This document shows, one piece after another, positions 51,236 through 63,388 of a DNA stretch of 64,000 nucleotides; within the stretch, counting starts at the first letter, position 1, and each line of letters starts with the position of its first letter. The position numbers and the translations under genes are program-made. Source of the stretch: Zantedeschia hybrid cultivar (lineage: Eukaryota > Streptophyta > Magnoliopsida > Alismatales > Araceae); contig JARZZO010000011.1 of the NCBI GenBank assembly GCA_030544215.1, positions 1,102,001 through 1,166,000 of the forward strand. The letters are read 5' to 3'. The notes beneath the pieces were generated by a model. The model was not told the DNA's origin, did not search any database, and saw only the letters and a list, made by a program, of their open reading frames with translations.

Positions 51236-52379
51236 TGATGCGGCAGAATCCGATTCGGCCCATTGCAGCAGGCCCAAACCCCATTCAGCCCAACAGTAGC
51301 AGTATTAGGCCCTCCGGCGGCCTTCGGCCCGTTAGCGGCCCAGCAGCCCTCGGCCCATGAGCGGCCCCGTCGCTCCCGGCCCGGCAGGCTTCAGCCCGTC
51401 AGCGGCCCACCAGCCTACGGCCCGGGAACAGCACGGCGGCCCAGGGCCCAGCAGGCTTCGGCCCGTCAGCGGCCCAACCCCCTTCGGCCCGGTAGCCGAA
51501 TCCGGCCCACTCCGGTGGCGGATCAGACGCTATGGCGGTTTATCAGTAAGCCTCCTTTTAGTCCTATATCGGCTGCCACCGTTAACCATCCGCTACCCTC
51601 CGCTATAAGTATCCTGCTACTTGTGGCCAAGGAGGTAGGTGGGAAAAACGGATGCCCCCCTAAGCTTCCGAAACCCCTTAAAGGACTACTGTCCGAATAG
51701 GGTTCTAGCTGTTTCTTCTTGCTTCCTGAATCGAATCTTCTTCAGAAGCTAACTTGACCGTCGGAGGGGGTTCCCCAGGGCTGACACCCGGGACTCCTGC
51801 TGACTGGTTCTTCTTCTTCTTTCCCTCCTGCAGGGGCTCGGTTTGAATCATCGCCGACCTCCCCGAGTCGGTCTCGGCCGCCGACCTCGGACTCCTCTCT
51901 CCGGTCTCGACGCCGAACGCCGGCTGCCCCGCGCCAGGAGACTCGGTCTCACGCTGAAGTAGCCTTCGGACTCGCCGTCCGAGGGCAATCCCGTCGGTCG
52001 CCCCGCGCCAGGAGACTCGGCCTCGCGCTGAAGGTGCCTTCGGACCCCCGCGTCGGAGAGAGAGCCGTCCCCCCGTCCGATCTCGGACTTTCCGGCTTCT
52101 GCTCCGACGCTCGTCTACAGCTCCGCCGACAGGAGCTCCTGCTCGCGCCGCGCCTTCGTCCGACCGAAGGAGCAGCGGCTCACTATCCAAGAGCAGCTTC
52201 GGCGGCAGATCGCGCCCCCCGCGGGCGGATCCTCTTCATTCCGAAACAGCCTCGGCTTCGCCCTGTTGTGGATCCCCGTCGGGTCCCCTCGTCACCGTTC
52301 GATCCGGACCGGCTCCGGATCCTCCTTGTTTCGGATCCCCGTTTGCGGGATCCGGTCGTGATAGATCCAGTCTACATCA
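51236..52379 (+). repeat. 3' LTR of gypsy C
   Basis: 1144 bp. By eye it differs from the 5' LTR at five positions (transitions near 51296, 51576, 51786, 51900 and 52198). TSD CTTTC follows at 52380-52384. Confidence 0.95.
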
Positions 52380-52384
52380 CTTTC

Positions 52385-53798
52385 CATTATATGTTTTTGT
52401 ATTGAACTATTGAGCTAACCAACTAATGCAATCAATTCATGGTGGTTGACACTTTTTTTGTTGTAAAATTGTGTACACTTCAAATTGTTCTATAATTAAG
52501 ATCAACGTTTCAATAGAATGCTGCGTCAATCTCTATTGGTATCTCAACATCATAACCGGGATTTCCTAACCCCATAATTTTCTTATTATGTTAAGAGGGA
52601 TCTTGAAGATTAATGTATCTTTATCTGATGTATGAAATCGCATGGATTAACGGAGATTGTCTCTGATATATATGACCATAAATGGATGAGCACTTTGTCT
52701 AATCAAATAACATATCAAAATGATTACGATGGAGACATTGCTTTAGGGAAGGGGGACTAATAAATTATCTTATCACCGCACATTTGGCTTCTCAAAGCCA
52801 ATTTGGAAAGAAAACTCCGCTCTAGGTAAGATATGCCATCCCAGCGCGATCTGTTACTAGAATATGGTTTAGGTTTAGGAGATGGTGATATCGTACCACT
52901 GGAATACAAATATAAATACTTTTTATTTGCCTAATGATCTGGAAAATCATAATCTCCAGGCAGCAAACACAAGATTCTACCAAATTATATTTAGATTGAG
53001 TTTAGGTTCTCAAATCTTTGGACTACATGCAACAATCTTCTAGGCATAAGAGGCACTCGTACATTTGTGATGGTACACTTTCTGTCTGAAGATTGAACAT
53101 TCTAATCCACCCTGCATCCATTTAACAGGCCAAACCACTATTCATAGATGAAAAGTAACACAGATGCCCTTCTCATCTTGAGGCTGATTTCTAGAGTTCT
53201 TACAGCTCAAGATATCTTATACATTTGGTACTGGGTAGGAAAGAGAGGGGACTCCATCCCACACCATTTGTTAGTAGCGATTAGCCATCCTAGTCCTAGA
53301 TGAAACAAACTCAGCTAATGTCTCGCAAGCATGTAAATTTTTTTGATAAATGAGTATGCAAAATTTATAGTATGTGGGTAGTTGGATATGCTATTTTCAC
53401 AACTATTGCCTATTCCCTCTTAAGTTATAAATCAGATAATCTTAGTGATGTTCTCTACATGCATACCATTCACTCCTCTACTTTATCAGAACCCATGTCG
53501 ATACTTAATTCTGATCCTCTACTGGTTTGATAGAACTAGAGCCACAGCAACATACAAAGGGCAGTCCAAAAAAGAAAAAAGATATGCAGTAATATGCATG
53601 CTTAATGGGTTCGTGCACCTGGGTTGATGGGATCTTTCACAACTGATCCTTTTATGAAGATAAAAATGGTTCCTTTCCCGAAGATAAAGCTCACAAAAAA
53701 GAAAAACAAGAAGGAGAAGATTCATGCACCACAAACCACTGCATGATGCCACAGACAGTCATTTCTCATGTGAAGATTTCCTTATTTCACTTGAGGAA
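52385..53798. other. Intergenic, AT-rich
   Basis: No supported gene or repeat is recognised. Confidence 0.5.
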
Positions 53799-53812
53799 AA
53801 GTGCAGAATACG

Positions 53813-54276
53813 TTTTTTTTTTTTGAGATTTTTTACATATATATTCTTCAAAAACAACGTATTTGCATGCATACCTCTAATTCTCACATATTATCATTAA
53901 TACCCCTGCGATCTTCAAAATATTACATTTTATATCCCTCAATCTAATGGTTTGACATAAATACCTCTAAACTTACTAATATTTTACATATATACTCCTC
54001 AATATACTAAAATCTTGCATTTTGTAACCCCGATACCTCCAACCATGTGATGATTTATACAATGATTTTGACATGTTTTGTTGAAATCAACCTAAGTTTG
54101 ACGGGAGGAACATAAATAGAATAGTTTGAAGATTGCAGAAATATTGATGATAATATGTGAGAATTGGAGGTATATATGTAACTACAGTATTTTTGAAGAG
54201 TATATATATGTAAAAAACTTTTTTTTTTGTCTTTTGGTTACAGCAAGCAAGACAAACTAAAAGGCTACCAAAAGGG
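53813..54276 (-). mobile_element. Retroposon-like insert with long inverted repeat
   Basis: Flanked by the 14-bp direct repeat AAGTGCAGAATACG (53799-53812 and 54277-54290). One end is a run of T (53813-53825), a poly-A tail if read on the minus strand, which together with the long variable target duplication suggests LINE-type integration. Inside, about 110 bases at the left (from TTTTTTACATATATAT) are repeated inverted at the right (to 54225), a MITE-like fold-back. It could be a retroposed transcript containing a MITE, or a DNA transposon with a chance flanking repeat. Confidence 0.6.
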
Positions 54277-54290
54277 AAGTGCAGAATACG

Positions 54291-55957
54291 GATTGCTCAT
54301 CATCGGGCATATTCTTGTAAGACTGAATACCAACGCACCAAGGGATGCAAAGGGTTGCATATCAGGTCAGACCGTCATATAGGAGGTTGTGCATCCTCAT
54401 CTCCAACTTTATAATATAGGTCAAACTATCAAGACAACATCATTACATGGTCTTCTTTACCATATATTTCCTAGAAAATTCAAATCAAGGAAACATGGTC
54501 TCTACTTTCAGAGTGTGTGGTAGGCTTTCCAACAAATTAATACAGAAACTTTTTTCCACTTCCCAAACATATACCGTGAAGAAAATGTTAGGTAAATAAC
54601 TCTCGTCACACTAATACATCTAATCATATTATTTCCACCAGAATTAGGACAATAAACAACGAAAGTTTAGTTTCCATTCAAAATTTTCATGGAATAGCTA
54701 TTCATTTTAAGTCAGCATTTAGAAAAATGTATGAAAAATCGACAGTTGCAGCAGAATCAACCTTCTTACTAATTGTGAAGAATTAAATGATACAGTTAAA
54801 AAGGAATGATGTGTCCTTTTCCCCATCTCTCTCTCTCTCTCTCTCCATACAGTGGGTTTCCAGCAGTGCAAGCTAATTCTCGTATTCATACGTAGTTAAC
54901 TCCGTGAAAATTCATGGTATATCCTTTTCCTTTATGCACGACATAAAATATTAAAAATTTGAAGCAGTCTCTGCTTGCTTGGAAACGCCTTTTACTTGAT
55001 AGCGATTCTAATGATCGGAAGCTTATTTGCTACTAAAAAGAATCGGTAGTCGCCACCACCACACCCCGCCACCTTGCACGTATATTTAGAGGAAAGATGG
55101 GCTTCTCTCTCATTCTCCTACGTCCACTCCTCCCCTGCCATTAGAAAACCCCGTCCTGTGCAGTCCGGCAGTACTTCCATACTCCAGTGCTAACTGTGCT
55201 GTCCTGCTGCAGACCAACGGGCAAAGAAAGGAGAACGTTGGCCCTTCTGCTCCTTCTCTTCTACCATAGCTTTCTCTCTCTCTCTTTGTTGTTTGATCAG
55301 AACAAACCAACAGAGGAAACCATGGATGATAAGGAAGAGATGGGCAGCTTTTCTCTTATAAGGTGTGATCTGTTTGCCCTCCCGTAAGGTGCAAACTTTA
55401 GGCGTTTTCCGGGGTTTCCATCAACTCGGTTTCCTCCCTTTCATCAGTTTTCAACTGGGTTGTGAGGTTCTAGCCTTCTCCGGGCATCCTAAAGGCCTCC
55501 ATCTTCTTTCCTGCTTGTGTTTCTTCTTTCCTAGAAATTCCCGTCAAAAGATTGGATTTTTGAGACACAGACGGTTCCGGGCAGTAGTAGGTGAGGTCTT
55601 CTCCAGACTCTCCTGCGAGGGAATCTCGTTTAGATTTTAGACCCACCTGGAGATTTCTTATCCTCTTTTTGCAGAGCAGCAGGAACAAAAGGCCATTTTT
55701 TTTTACCAGACCCCTCGTCTCACTCATCTTTTAATCCCCCAGGGCCTCTCCACAATTCCGGGTTTATCTTCTCATCCCTCTCCTTCCCAGTTCGGGTGAG
55801 CTGACTATTTTTGTTCTCTCAGTGGAGGAAATTGGAGTGCAATTTCTCCACATTTGGAATTCACCCTTGGGGGGGTACAATTCCAAAAAATTCAACTTTT
55901 TTCCAAGTCCTAGAGGAGAAATCCTCTCCATCACCTCAACGAGAGGCCCCTGCCTCC
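54291..55957. other. Upstream region of the host coiled-coil gene
   Basis: AT-rich with a (TC)n run at about 54826-54846. CT-rich leader-like sequence starts near 55100, with another CT run at 55271-55286. A short upstream frame at 55322-55387 (MDDKEEMGSFSL, 21 codons) and a possible splice acceptor at about 55822 (TTGTTCTCTCAG) suggest a long, perhaps spliced, 5' UTR. No clear TATA box assigned. Confidence 0.4.
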
Positions 55958-58659
55958 ATGCCGAGGCCGAAATATGATCTCGGTGGCCTGCAGCCCAGTT
56001 GCTGCAAGGTCCGGAAGCGTGGCTGCTCCTCCTCCTCGCCAACTTCTTCCTCCGCGCTGCAGAATTACCGCCTCAAGAGGACCGTCCTTGTCGGGAGGCG
56101 GGGCGGGACGACCACTCCATTCTCACCGTGGAGGATCGATGCTGGCTCGCCGTGTTCGACAGTGGCCGTGGCGTCCGAGTGCTCCCACTCTGGCCACTAC
56201 TCTCATGCCGGCGGGAAGGAGAAGCCGGCGCCGGTCTCCGCCAGGCGGCTCGCCACCGCCCTGTGGGCGCTTAATGAGGTCCCCAAACCCCGGAGAGTGA
56301 AGAATTGGGTGGGGGAGAGGAGGGTGAAGACAGATGTGAGAGGGAGGGGGAGGTCTGCCTTTTGGAGATCACTTCCTCCCCACCTGTCCGATCCATCACA
56401 TAGCCCTGTCTCAGAAGTGAGTTCACGTCTCCACGTTTGTTTGGAAATTCTTACCTACGTACATCTGAACTCTGATTCACTTATTATACGTTTGGAAATT
56501 CTTACCACGTCTGATTCACTTATTATACATTTTAAGCTATTTATTAGTTCTACTCATAGTTAGTTAAATACTCGCGTACTTTTGAATAAGACTCATGCAC
56601 ATACGTAGCACCGAACTGAAAGGTGAGGAAAATTATTAGTTTTTCTACATCAACTATTTTATTCACGTAGAATACACTATATTATTGAATTAAAATAAGG
56701 CTTTTAACGGTTAAATATCATAGAACATGAGATTACGTAATAAAAAATTCATCTTTTCATTGACAAAAACTCATAATTTGATTAATAATTATTTATTACA
56801 ACATTATAGTTGCTATTTTAACTTCTTAAAAAATTTGATAAAAAGATTGTAGATATCTCGTCGAATCTTTTTTTTGAGTTTTTAATTATTTGTTCGAAAT
56901 TTTGACCGTCCTATTCAAAGTTTAAACCGAATCATATCCGAATGTATTTTTGCCATATAGTATAATACCTATACTTAACTACTTATGACACCGAAACTTT
57001 CTTTTGTTTGGAACGATGTAAACTGTTGTCTGGGTTGACGTAAAATACCAAAGCCAGAATCAACATCAATCATTTTGCAAGGAAATCCTTTATTATGTTT
57101 TCCATCTAAATAACCACAAACCGAAATCATTGATTTCGCCATGGCTAGTTTTGAAACTGATGATTTTAGAATCAAAGATTTCCCCTTTTTTAATTCGATT
57201 GCTCGCATCATGGAGATGTTCAACGAATTCTTGTGTTCTTATTTGTTTTTCGGTACTGTAGGCAACAGATAAATCTGGGCTTGGCGGTCACAAGAGAAGA
57301 GCGCCAGCAATATCTCACAAGGGCAGGCTTAAGGAGGGATACCATAGATCTCTGGATTCTGGATACAGTGATAGTGTACTGGAGGTATATCTTTAGCCCC
57401 TCAGATTTAGAATTGATTGGATCTCTTCTCCTTGGTTAATTCTGTAACTTCTGTCGCTGGTAAACAACTTTGGTTTTGGTGAACTTGCCGCATGGTAACA
57501 GTAGGTTGTTTTCAGTTTTCCTGTTGTGTACCCAAAGTTTATGACTTAATATATATTTAACTGTTCTTGCAAATCATAGATGGAAATGCATTCTCGAGAT
57601 TACACCTCCACAAGTTGTGCCATGGGAGTGGGGAGCCGCCTCAAGGATCTGAGCAAGAGTTTAACAGCATTCAAACAGCTTCTGAGATTACTCGACCACA
57701 CATGGAGCCTTGATGAGCAGCATTCATGCGCTGTCCCTCTGTTGTCAGCGCTTCATTCTGTGCAGGAGCAAGCTTGCATTCAGGTTAATCAACTTATGGA
57801 GGAACAGAGGTGTGCCTGCATTGAAATCGACCGCCTGAAGAGGTGGTTCATGGAAGAAAGGACAGCATGGGAAGGTAAGGTTCAGGACAGAATAAAGTTC
57901 GCTGTGCAACCTAGTGTGAATGAGCTCAAGCTGGAGAGGAAGTTGCGGCAAAGATCTGAGAGACTCAATCAAAAGATTGGGATGGAGCTAACTGAAACAA
58001 AGGCTGCATTGGTGAATGTTACAAAACAACTTCGAAGTGAGAGGAGGTCAAGAGCGATCATTCAACAGATTCACCATGAGTTACTGAGGGGCATTGGAGA
58101 GGACAAGGCACAAGCAGAGGAGATGAAGAGGAAGTCTTCCATGGCTCGGGAAGAGCTCGAGAAAGACAGGGAGATGCTTCTACTCGCGGATTCATGGCGC
58201 GAGGAAAGAGTTCACATGAAACTTTCAGAAGCCAAGTATCATTTTGAGGAGAAAAATGCAGCTATTGACCAGCTAAGGAACCAGCTCAAGGCATTTCTGC
58301 CTAGGAAACTGCTGACAGACAACGAACTGAGATTTATCCATAAAACCCAAGGACAACTCAAGCATCTGGGCAAAAGTTCCGTGACCACTGCTACAAGTGA
58401 AGGTGGGTTGGATGAAGAGGGAGATGAAGTAGACTCAATGGATAGTGATCTGCACTCAATTGAATTGAACATGGACGGTAGCAACAAAAGCTACAGTTGG
58501 AGTTATGCAGGCAGGGAACTTGCTCCTCTGGGGGAGAAGTTCGAGGGGAGAACTTTGGCAGATGAAAAAATGTCAAGAGGCCGCTTTTCTCCGGAGAAAG
58601 ATGTGCCTGAAGCCACTAGGTGGGGCTTTGAAAACAGAAACTTCACATATCTAGGTTAA
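55958..58659 (+). CDS. Host gene: At5g41620-like coiled-coil protein, three coding exons, 553 residues
   Basis: Exons 55958-56416, 57262-57384 and 57580-58659; both introns are GT-AG and phase 0. The start Met is followed within 25 residues by KVRKRGCSSSS and then YRLKRTVLVGRRGGTTTP, the conserved opening of this plant family. VSARRLATALWALNE comes next. Exon 3 is a long coiled coil (RLKDLSKSLTAFKQLLRLL, ERKLRQRSERLNQKIGMEL, EEKNAAIDQLRNQL). The family was annotated as USO1-related by coiled-coil similarity only; its molecular role is not established. No lesion is seen. It is the only gene here not clearly carried by a transposon. Confidence 0.88.
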
Positions 58660-59528
58660 GTTTTGGATGAGGATACACTGTAATAAAGCACCAGGATTTG
58701 CAAGCCTGATGAGGTAATGGATGCAGCCACAACCTTCCCCAGAAGATGGTCACCATGTTTGTTAAGGGCCAAAGGTTCCTGCGATTGCAAGGGTGGGTGA
58801 TCCAACAAGAGTGGATTGAAGCCGAGGGCCCTAGGAACTTGATGGTGAATGGTATAATTTCCCACAGAAGCATGTCCAAACTGCTCTGTACCTTACGAAA
58901 TTCTACTGCACCTTCTTTGCTTCATTCTGTCATTTGATACACTTGGTGTGTTCATGAACCTGAGATGCTTCAATCTTCGTATGTGTAGATTCGGTGTTAT
59001 GACATGTCTTGTTAATTAACGTGCCCTCTGCCATGAGTCTAAGTGAGAGGCATCTCTGTGACATGCAGTGCAGCATCAAGTGATGGTGCTATGGTATCTT
59101 GATAGCAGGAATGAGATGCTGTTATTTTTGTTGCGTGCTGTTTAAACTACTGCTCTGTCGCTAGACAACTAATCATCATTTTCCAGGCGGTTTCACTCTT
59201 TTAAGGAGAGAAGAGTAAGCAAGGAGTACGGTCCTCAACTACCACTGTTAACAGCATTCTGTTGCAAAGTCGTTTAGAAGGAAATGAGATCCTCCAAGTA
59301 CAAGGTTGGACTGGACTCGATCAGTGCTGTGAGGAGAAATTTTTGAACAACCCTCTCATACAGTACTTTTTCCATTCCCTTTTTTGGTCTCTCACTTACT
59401 GAGGCCCATCCAACTTTGTATTGACCGGAACCGCACTCTTTTAGAAGAGGTTGTTACTTATCTCCTACTGTTGTGCGGAATTGTTTTCGCTCACCTCACT
59501 GGAAGCAACGATCAAGTAATCACAAACA

Positions 59529-59530
<2 letters not shown>
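58660..59530. other. 3' flank of the host gene
   Basis: Probably 3' UTR then intergenic; no further gene is supported. Confidence 0.5.

Positions 59531-59531
<1 letters not shown>

Positions 59532-59575
<44 letters not shown>
59532..59575. repeat. (GA)22 microsatellite
   Basis: Uninterrupted GA dinucleotides, about 44 bp. Confidence 0.97.
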
Positions 59576-59578
<3 letters not shown>

Positions 59579-60376
59579 TGCCTATGTTGTCAACGTTTAC
59601 GTCTATGGAGCCTTTCCTTAAACCGTCTCCTTGTATTATTCTTCTCCAAAAGCACCAATACAAGAATGCACCCCTAAAAGGATCCTCTCACTGCTGTCGT
59701 ATGTTTTCAACATTTAAGACATGTTTTTCAAAATAACAATATAAATAATCCCTTGAAATAGGTCCACATCGGGGTGGTGTTAACACCACCTTTAAGGGTC
59801 ACCAAGTGTTTTGGCCCGTAGTCATGCCACCCCTTGCCTCTAGGACCGTCCTGCGACTCCAGGATACGCCGCGTATCGCGGGAGAAGCAAGCCCCCGTGA
59901 TAAGCAATCTAGCTAGAACTATTAAATAGAGATGAAGGCAGAAGCGAGTTGATTAGCAATTTAGCTAGAACTATGTGCTTGAAAGATCAAGTTTTCAGAA
60001 GTCTGCTAGATGTAAAAATAATGCCCTGAAACCTAAAAATCAATTATTTACCGTCTTTAACACTGGTGAACGGATGGTTTTACGCTGGCTCTCGAGGATC
60101 GAGTTCCTTATGGAGCCCTGTTCCTATGAATCGAGACATAGTAGTATCATTATTGACTCTTAGGAATGGGTTTATTCGAATAATATTGCGTGCTGCACCG
60201 CCTCCCATGGTGCAGTCCGCAGAGAGCGCTGTTGTCCGTTTTTTTTAAATTAGACAATAGTACAGTCATTATAAAAACAAGTTTTAAAAAAAAACATTGA
60301 ATTAAGAGATCACCTCAACTTGAACTTTAAATAATTAATAGGATCGTGCACTTACGGAATGTGAGCCGTCAGATCA
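59576..60376. other. Intergenic stretch with a perfect 18-bp palindrome
   Basis: GGTGGTGTTAACACCACC at 59773-59790 is fully self-complementary. I recognise no gene. The left end of the Harbinger element could lie here or further right, but I could not fix it. Confidence 0.5.
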
Positions 60377-61070
60377 CATGAGCAACCTCCACTACAACCA
60401 TACGCACATATATTTAAAATAAAATATAACATGGACTCAGAAAAAAGAGTTTCATCACCTATTGAGGTTGATTAAAAGCCATCCAACCAATAGACTCACT
60501 GCTTCTTTCTTCGTCACTGTCCATACATTACAACACTTAAAAAGGACTGCAATCATGCCATCCTAATAAACGAATACATGTTTCGGTAGGGTTGCACGTA
60601 CGCCTTCCTACTACTCAAACGTGCAATCGATATACAACTGCAATCATGCCCTCCTACTATCTAAGTGTCTGTGTAAGAAAGAAACATTCCAAAATAGCAT
60701 GAAATCACACGAGGCTCATACAACCTCCATAATAGCATGAAATCGCAAGAGGCTCATGCAACTTCTACCATAACCACACGCACACATAGTGAAAACGAAA
60801 TATAACATGGACTCAGAAAAATGAGTTTCATCATCTATTGGAGTTGCTTAAAAGCCATCCAACCAATAGACTCACTGCTTCTTTTTTCATCACTGTCCAT
60901 ACATTACAACACTTAAAAAGGACTGCAATCATGCTGTCCTAACATCCGAATACATGTTTCAGTAGGGTTGCACGTATGTCTTCCTACTACCCAAACGTGC
61001 AATCGATATACAACTGCAATCATGCCCTCCTACTATCTTGAGTGTCTGTGTAAGAAAGAAACATTCCAAA
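60377..61070. repeat. Direct tandem duplication of about 320 bp
   Basis: 60377-60693 and 60751-61070 match closely (shared blocks such as TAACATGGACTCAGAAAAA, CATCCAACCAATAGACTCAC, GTGCAATCGATATACAACTG). The 57 bases between hold a smaller 37-bp tandem pair (ATAATAGCATGAAATC...). It lies on the 3' side of the transposase, so it may be subterminal sequence of the Harbinger element. Confidence 0.85.
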
Positions 61071-61314
61071 GATATTTGTGCACCACCTGTAAAAAGAAAT
61101 GATAGGATATATTCAGTAGTTAACCCAAAATATAAAGCAACATCAATTTTCAGTGTACATAAATGTAAATAAACAAAGTCCAAATACGAATTAAGTTACA
61201 TGCCATACAATCAACCTCAAGAGTAACAATAGAAATATCCAACAACTAGAAATACAATACAATTAAAGTCAGACATAACTGGTGGTGGAACAAGCAAAAA
61301 AACATCCAACAAAT

Positions 61315-62581
61315 CTAAGTATTCTCGTCCCAAAGTTGGTCTGCAATTTCCTCCCTGACATGGTCTCCTACAGTTAGCTCAGCTTGGCTAGGCCCAATGT
61401 CAATGGGGTAGTCAGTATTACCATCATCTTCTGCAAGTCCACGTTCATTTGTTATATTAAAGTATGCATCATGTCTCTCTCTTCGACGAATGAAGTTATG
61501 GACAACACAACATACTAACACTATCTTTATTTGTGTTGCCCATGGATACATACAACCCTCTCTTAAGATCTGAAAACGATTATTCAGCACACCGAAGACG
61601 CGCTCTACACAATTCCGAAGTTGTGCATGTCTATGGTTGAACTTTTTCATTTTATTTGTATACTGACAACCACGACCTCTAAAGCTGCCTATGTGGTAAC
61701 GTTGTCCGCGATAAGGAGCTAAGAAACTACGTGTGTTTGCATACCCAGAGTCGATAAGATAATATTTGCCACAAGGGATCCGAAAACCGCCATTATCTAA
61801 TGCCCATTTCAACACTCTCATATCAGCTGCAGAGCCTTCCCAACCAACACCAACATATAGAAAAGTGAGGTCGAAAGAGACTACCCCCATAACATTTTGG
61901 CTTATATAACTCCTGCGGTTACGAAACCGACCATGATCTTTTCGTGGGATATGAGCTATTATATGCGTCCCGTCAATTGCCCCAATTGCATCCTACACAG
62001 TATAATGAGAATATAAGACGAGGCTTAAAGTGTTTTATTGGCAAATGAAAAAGAAATACAATAAGAAAACTGAGTACCTTGAAGTAAGGATAGAAATAAT
62101 CCTTCCCTCGGATATGAGGGTGGCATTCACTCACATGAGAAGGAAGTTGAATGAACTCCGCCTTAAGAGATGCCAATGTCATAGCAACATTATTTACATA
62201 ATGGCTGATTGTTTGTGAAGAGTGTTGAAAATACTCACACAATGTCTCAGTAGCAACACCATGGCCAGTAACATGCAAGAATATTGTCAGTTGCTCATAG
62301 GCAGTGACATGTCGTGAGTCCAATAGTAAGCCCATGTCCACTAGTATGTCCCTCAGTGCCTTGAACATGCTAGGGCTAAGCCTGAAGGCCCAATAGGCCC
62401 TCCGTTCATGGCCTTGTAGCACCTCTTATATCCATACATGACCAGTATGCGCCGAAGTAAACATCTTCCGTCTAGGCACAGTCGGAGCATATTGCTCTGA
62501 TATTGCTTTAAGTATTACTTCTTCGATGTCTTGAATCATCTCGTCCTCCTCATTAATGAACTCCATTATCGATTCATTCAT
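61315..62581 (-). pseudogene. PIF/Harbinger transposase, one premature stop
   Basis: Exon 1 runs from an ATG at 62581 to 62078 and exon 2 from 61992 to 61315. The intron (61993-62077, 85 bp) has GT-AG ends and joining it keeps the frame. Exon 1 has HERRAYWAFRLSPSMFKALRD and a helix-turn-helix-like stretch TETLCEYFQHSSQTISHYVN. Exon 2 has the DDE_4/HARBI1 nuclease with catalytic D in GAIDGTHI, D in LIDSGYAN and E in NCVERVFGVL. A TAA at 62426-62428 breaks exon 1 (HVWI-stop-EVLQGHE). Apart from that the reading is intact, so it may be a recent loss. Confidence 0.88.
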
Positions 62582-62706
62582 GTCTACACAAAGCACCCTT
62601 AATTGTCATTCCAATTCAATAGAGTACATAGTTGAAAGAAAGTAAACGACAAGATATGTTAGAAGAACAAACAAAGGAGTTTAATAGTAAGGAACTTTAA
62701 AATACA

Positions 62707-63078
62707 TCAACGGCCCCTCAAGGACATCAAAATTATACCAAGTAAGATTAAAAAAAGTAAGATGACAACTACGAACAAAAAGATTATCATTAGATAATAT
62801 TGCCATGAGAAATCGGTTGACATGCATGATGTAGGGGGAGCACTCAAAGCTCGTACGCAACTTGGAGTGCCCAATGCATATTCTTCGCGGGTGATTCTTG
62901 GTCTCGGTATGGGCTGCTCCACAACAGCATACAGTGCTGCCTCTCCCTCTTCAATTGAGTGGAACCCCTTGTATCGAGCTCCTGGAAAACCATTCACTTG
63001 GGTATAACATTCTTTCAAAGTCAAGTACAAACCAAGCTCACGACCAACCCATACAACGTAACACTTAAAACGTCCCAT
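62707..63078 (-). CDS. Small protein: RNase H1-N/Cauli_VI-like domain plus C-terminal membrane segment
   Basis: 123 residues. Residues 5-55 (YVVWVGRELGLYLTLKECY, GARYKGFHSIEEGEAAL) match the pattern of the caulimovirus viroplasmin / RNase H1 N-terminal fold, which binds RNA-DNA hybrids or dsRNA in other proteins. Residues 93-119 are strongly hydrophobic, a likely transmembrane helix, ending in a basic tail. No RNase H catalytic domain follows. It lies between transposase and Myb-like partner on the same strand, 125 bp from the former and about 310 bp from the latter, so it probably belongs to the transposon. Domain call rests on recall of the motif, not a search. Confidence 0.7.
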   Translation of the reverse strand: MGRFKCYVVWVGRELGLYLTLKECYTQVNGFPGARYKGFHSIEEGEAALYAVVEQPIPRPRITREEYALGTPSCVRALSAPPTSCMSTDFSWQYYLMIIFLFVVVILLFLILLGIILMSLRGR

Positions 63079-63388
63079 TCTTACTTAAAATGATCTACCT
63101 GCATGTGATGTACGAATACAAATTGCAATTTATACTAGCACCATCGACATAATTCACTACATATGATTCTACTACTAAGGAGTACAACATTCATTTAACT
63201 TCAGTTGAAAATAGATTACTTAATTAGTTAAACACAAAGTGAACGAGAACGATCAACAGAAGATAAGGACATAATACATAAGTTCAAATGCAAGTGGGAC
63301 AAGTAGAATGAAGACATAACATGGTAGAATCCCCAAGCACGAAAATAAAATATGATGACAAGATTACGATGATAGGCAACAAGTCAAC
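63079..63388. other. Spacer between the two accessory Harbinger ORFs
   Basis: No ORF; expected to hold the promoter of the small membrane protein and the 3' UTR of the Myb-like gene. Confidence 0.4.

Larger units (their letters stand above)
39779..52379 (+). mobile_element. Gypsy C: complete, recently inserted Tat-lineage Ty3/gypsy element
   Basis: 12601 bp with two 1144-bp LTRs, a 5-bp target duplication, a primer site 2 bases after the LTR and an unbroken 1834-codon Gag-Pol. A 72-bp tandem-repeat array, an antisense intron-containing gene and a purine-rich tract (AAGAGTGGGGGG, about 51219-51230) precede the 3' LTR. By eye the LTRs differ at five positions. A second RNase H between RT/RNase H and integrase places it in the Tat group. 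It looks autonomous. Confidence 0.95.

Noticed and set aside
59773..59790. Perfect 18-bp palindrome as a transposon end or operator
   Set aside because: Single occurrence with no flanking duplication; no further support.
62707..63078. Small ORF as an integrated caulimovirus gene
   Set aside because: Only the N-terminal viroplasmin-like fold is present, as in host RNase H1 proteins; no other caulimovirus sequence is nearby and the context is a DNA transposon.
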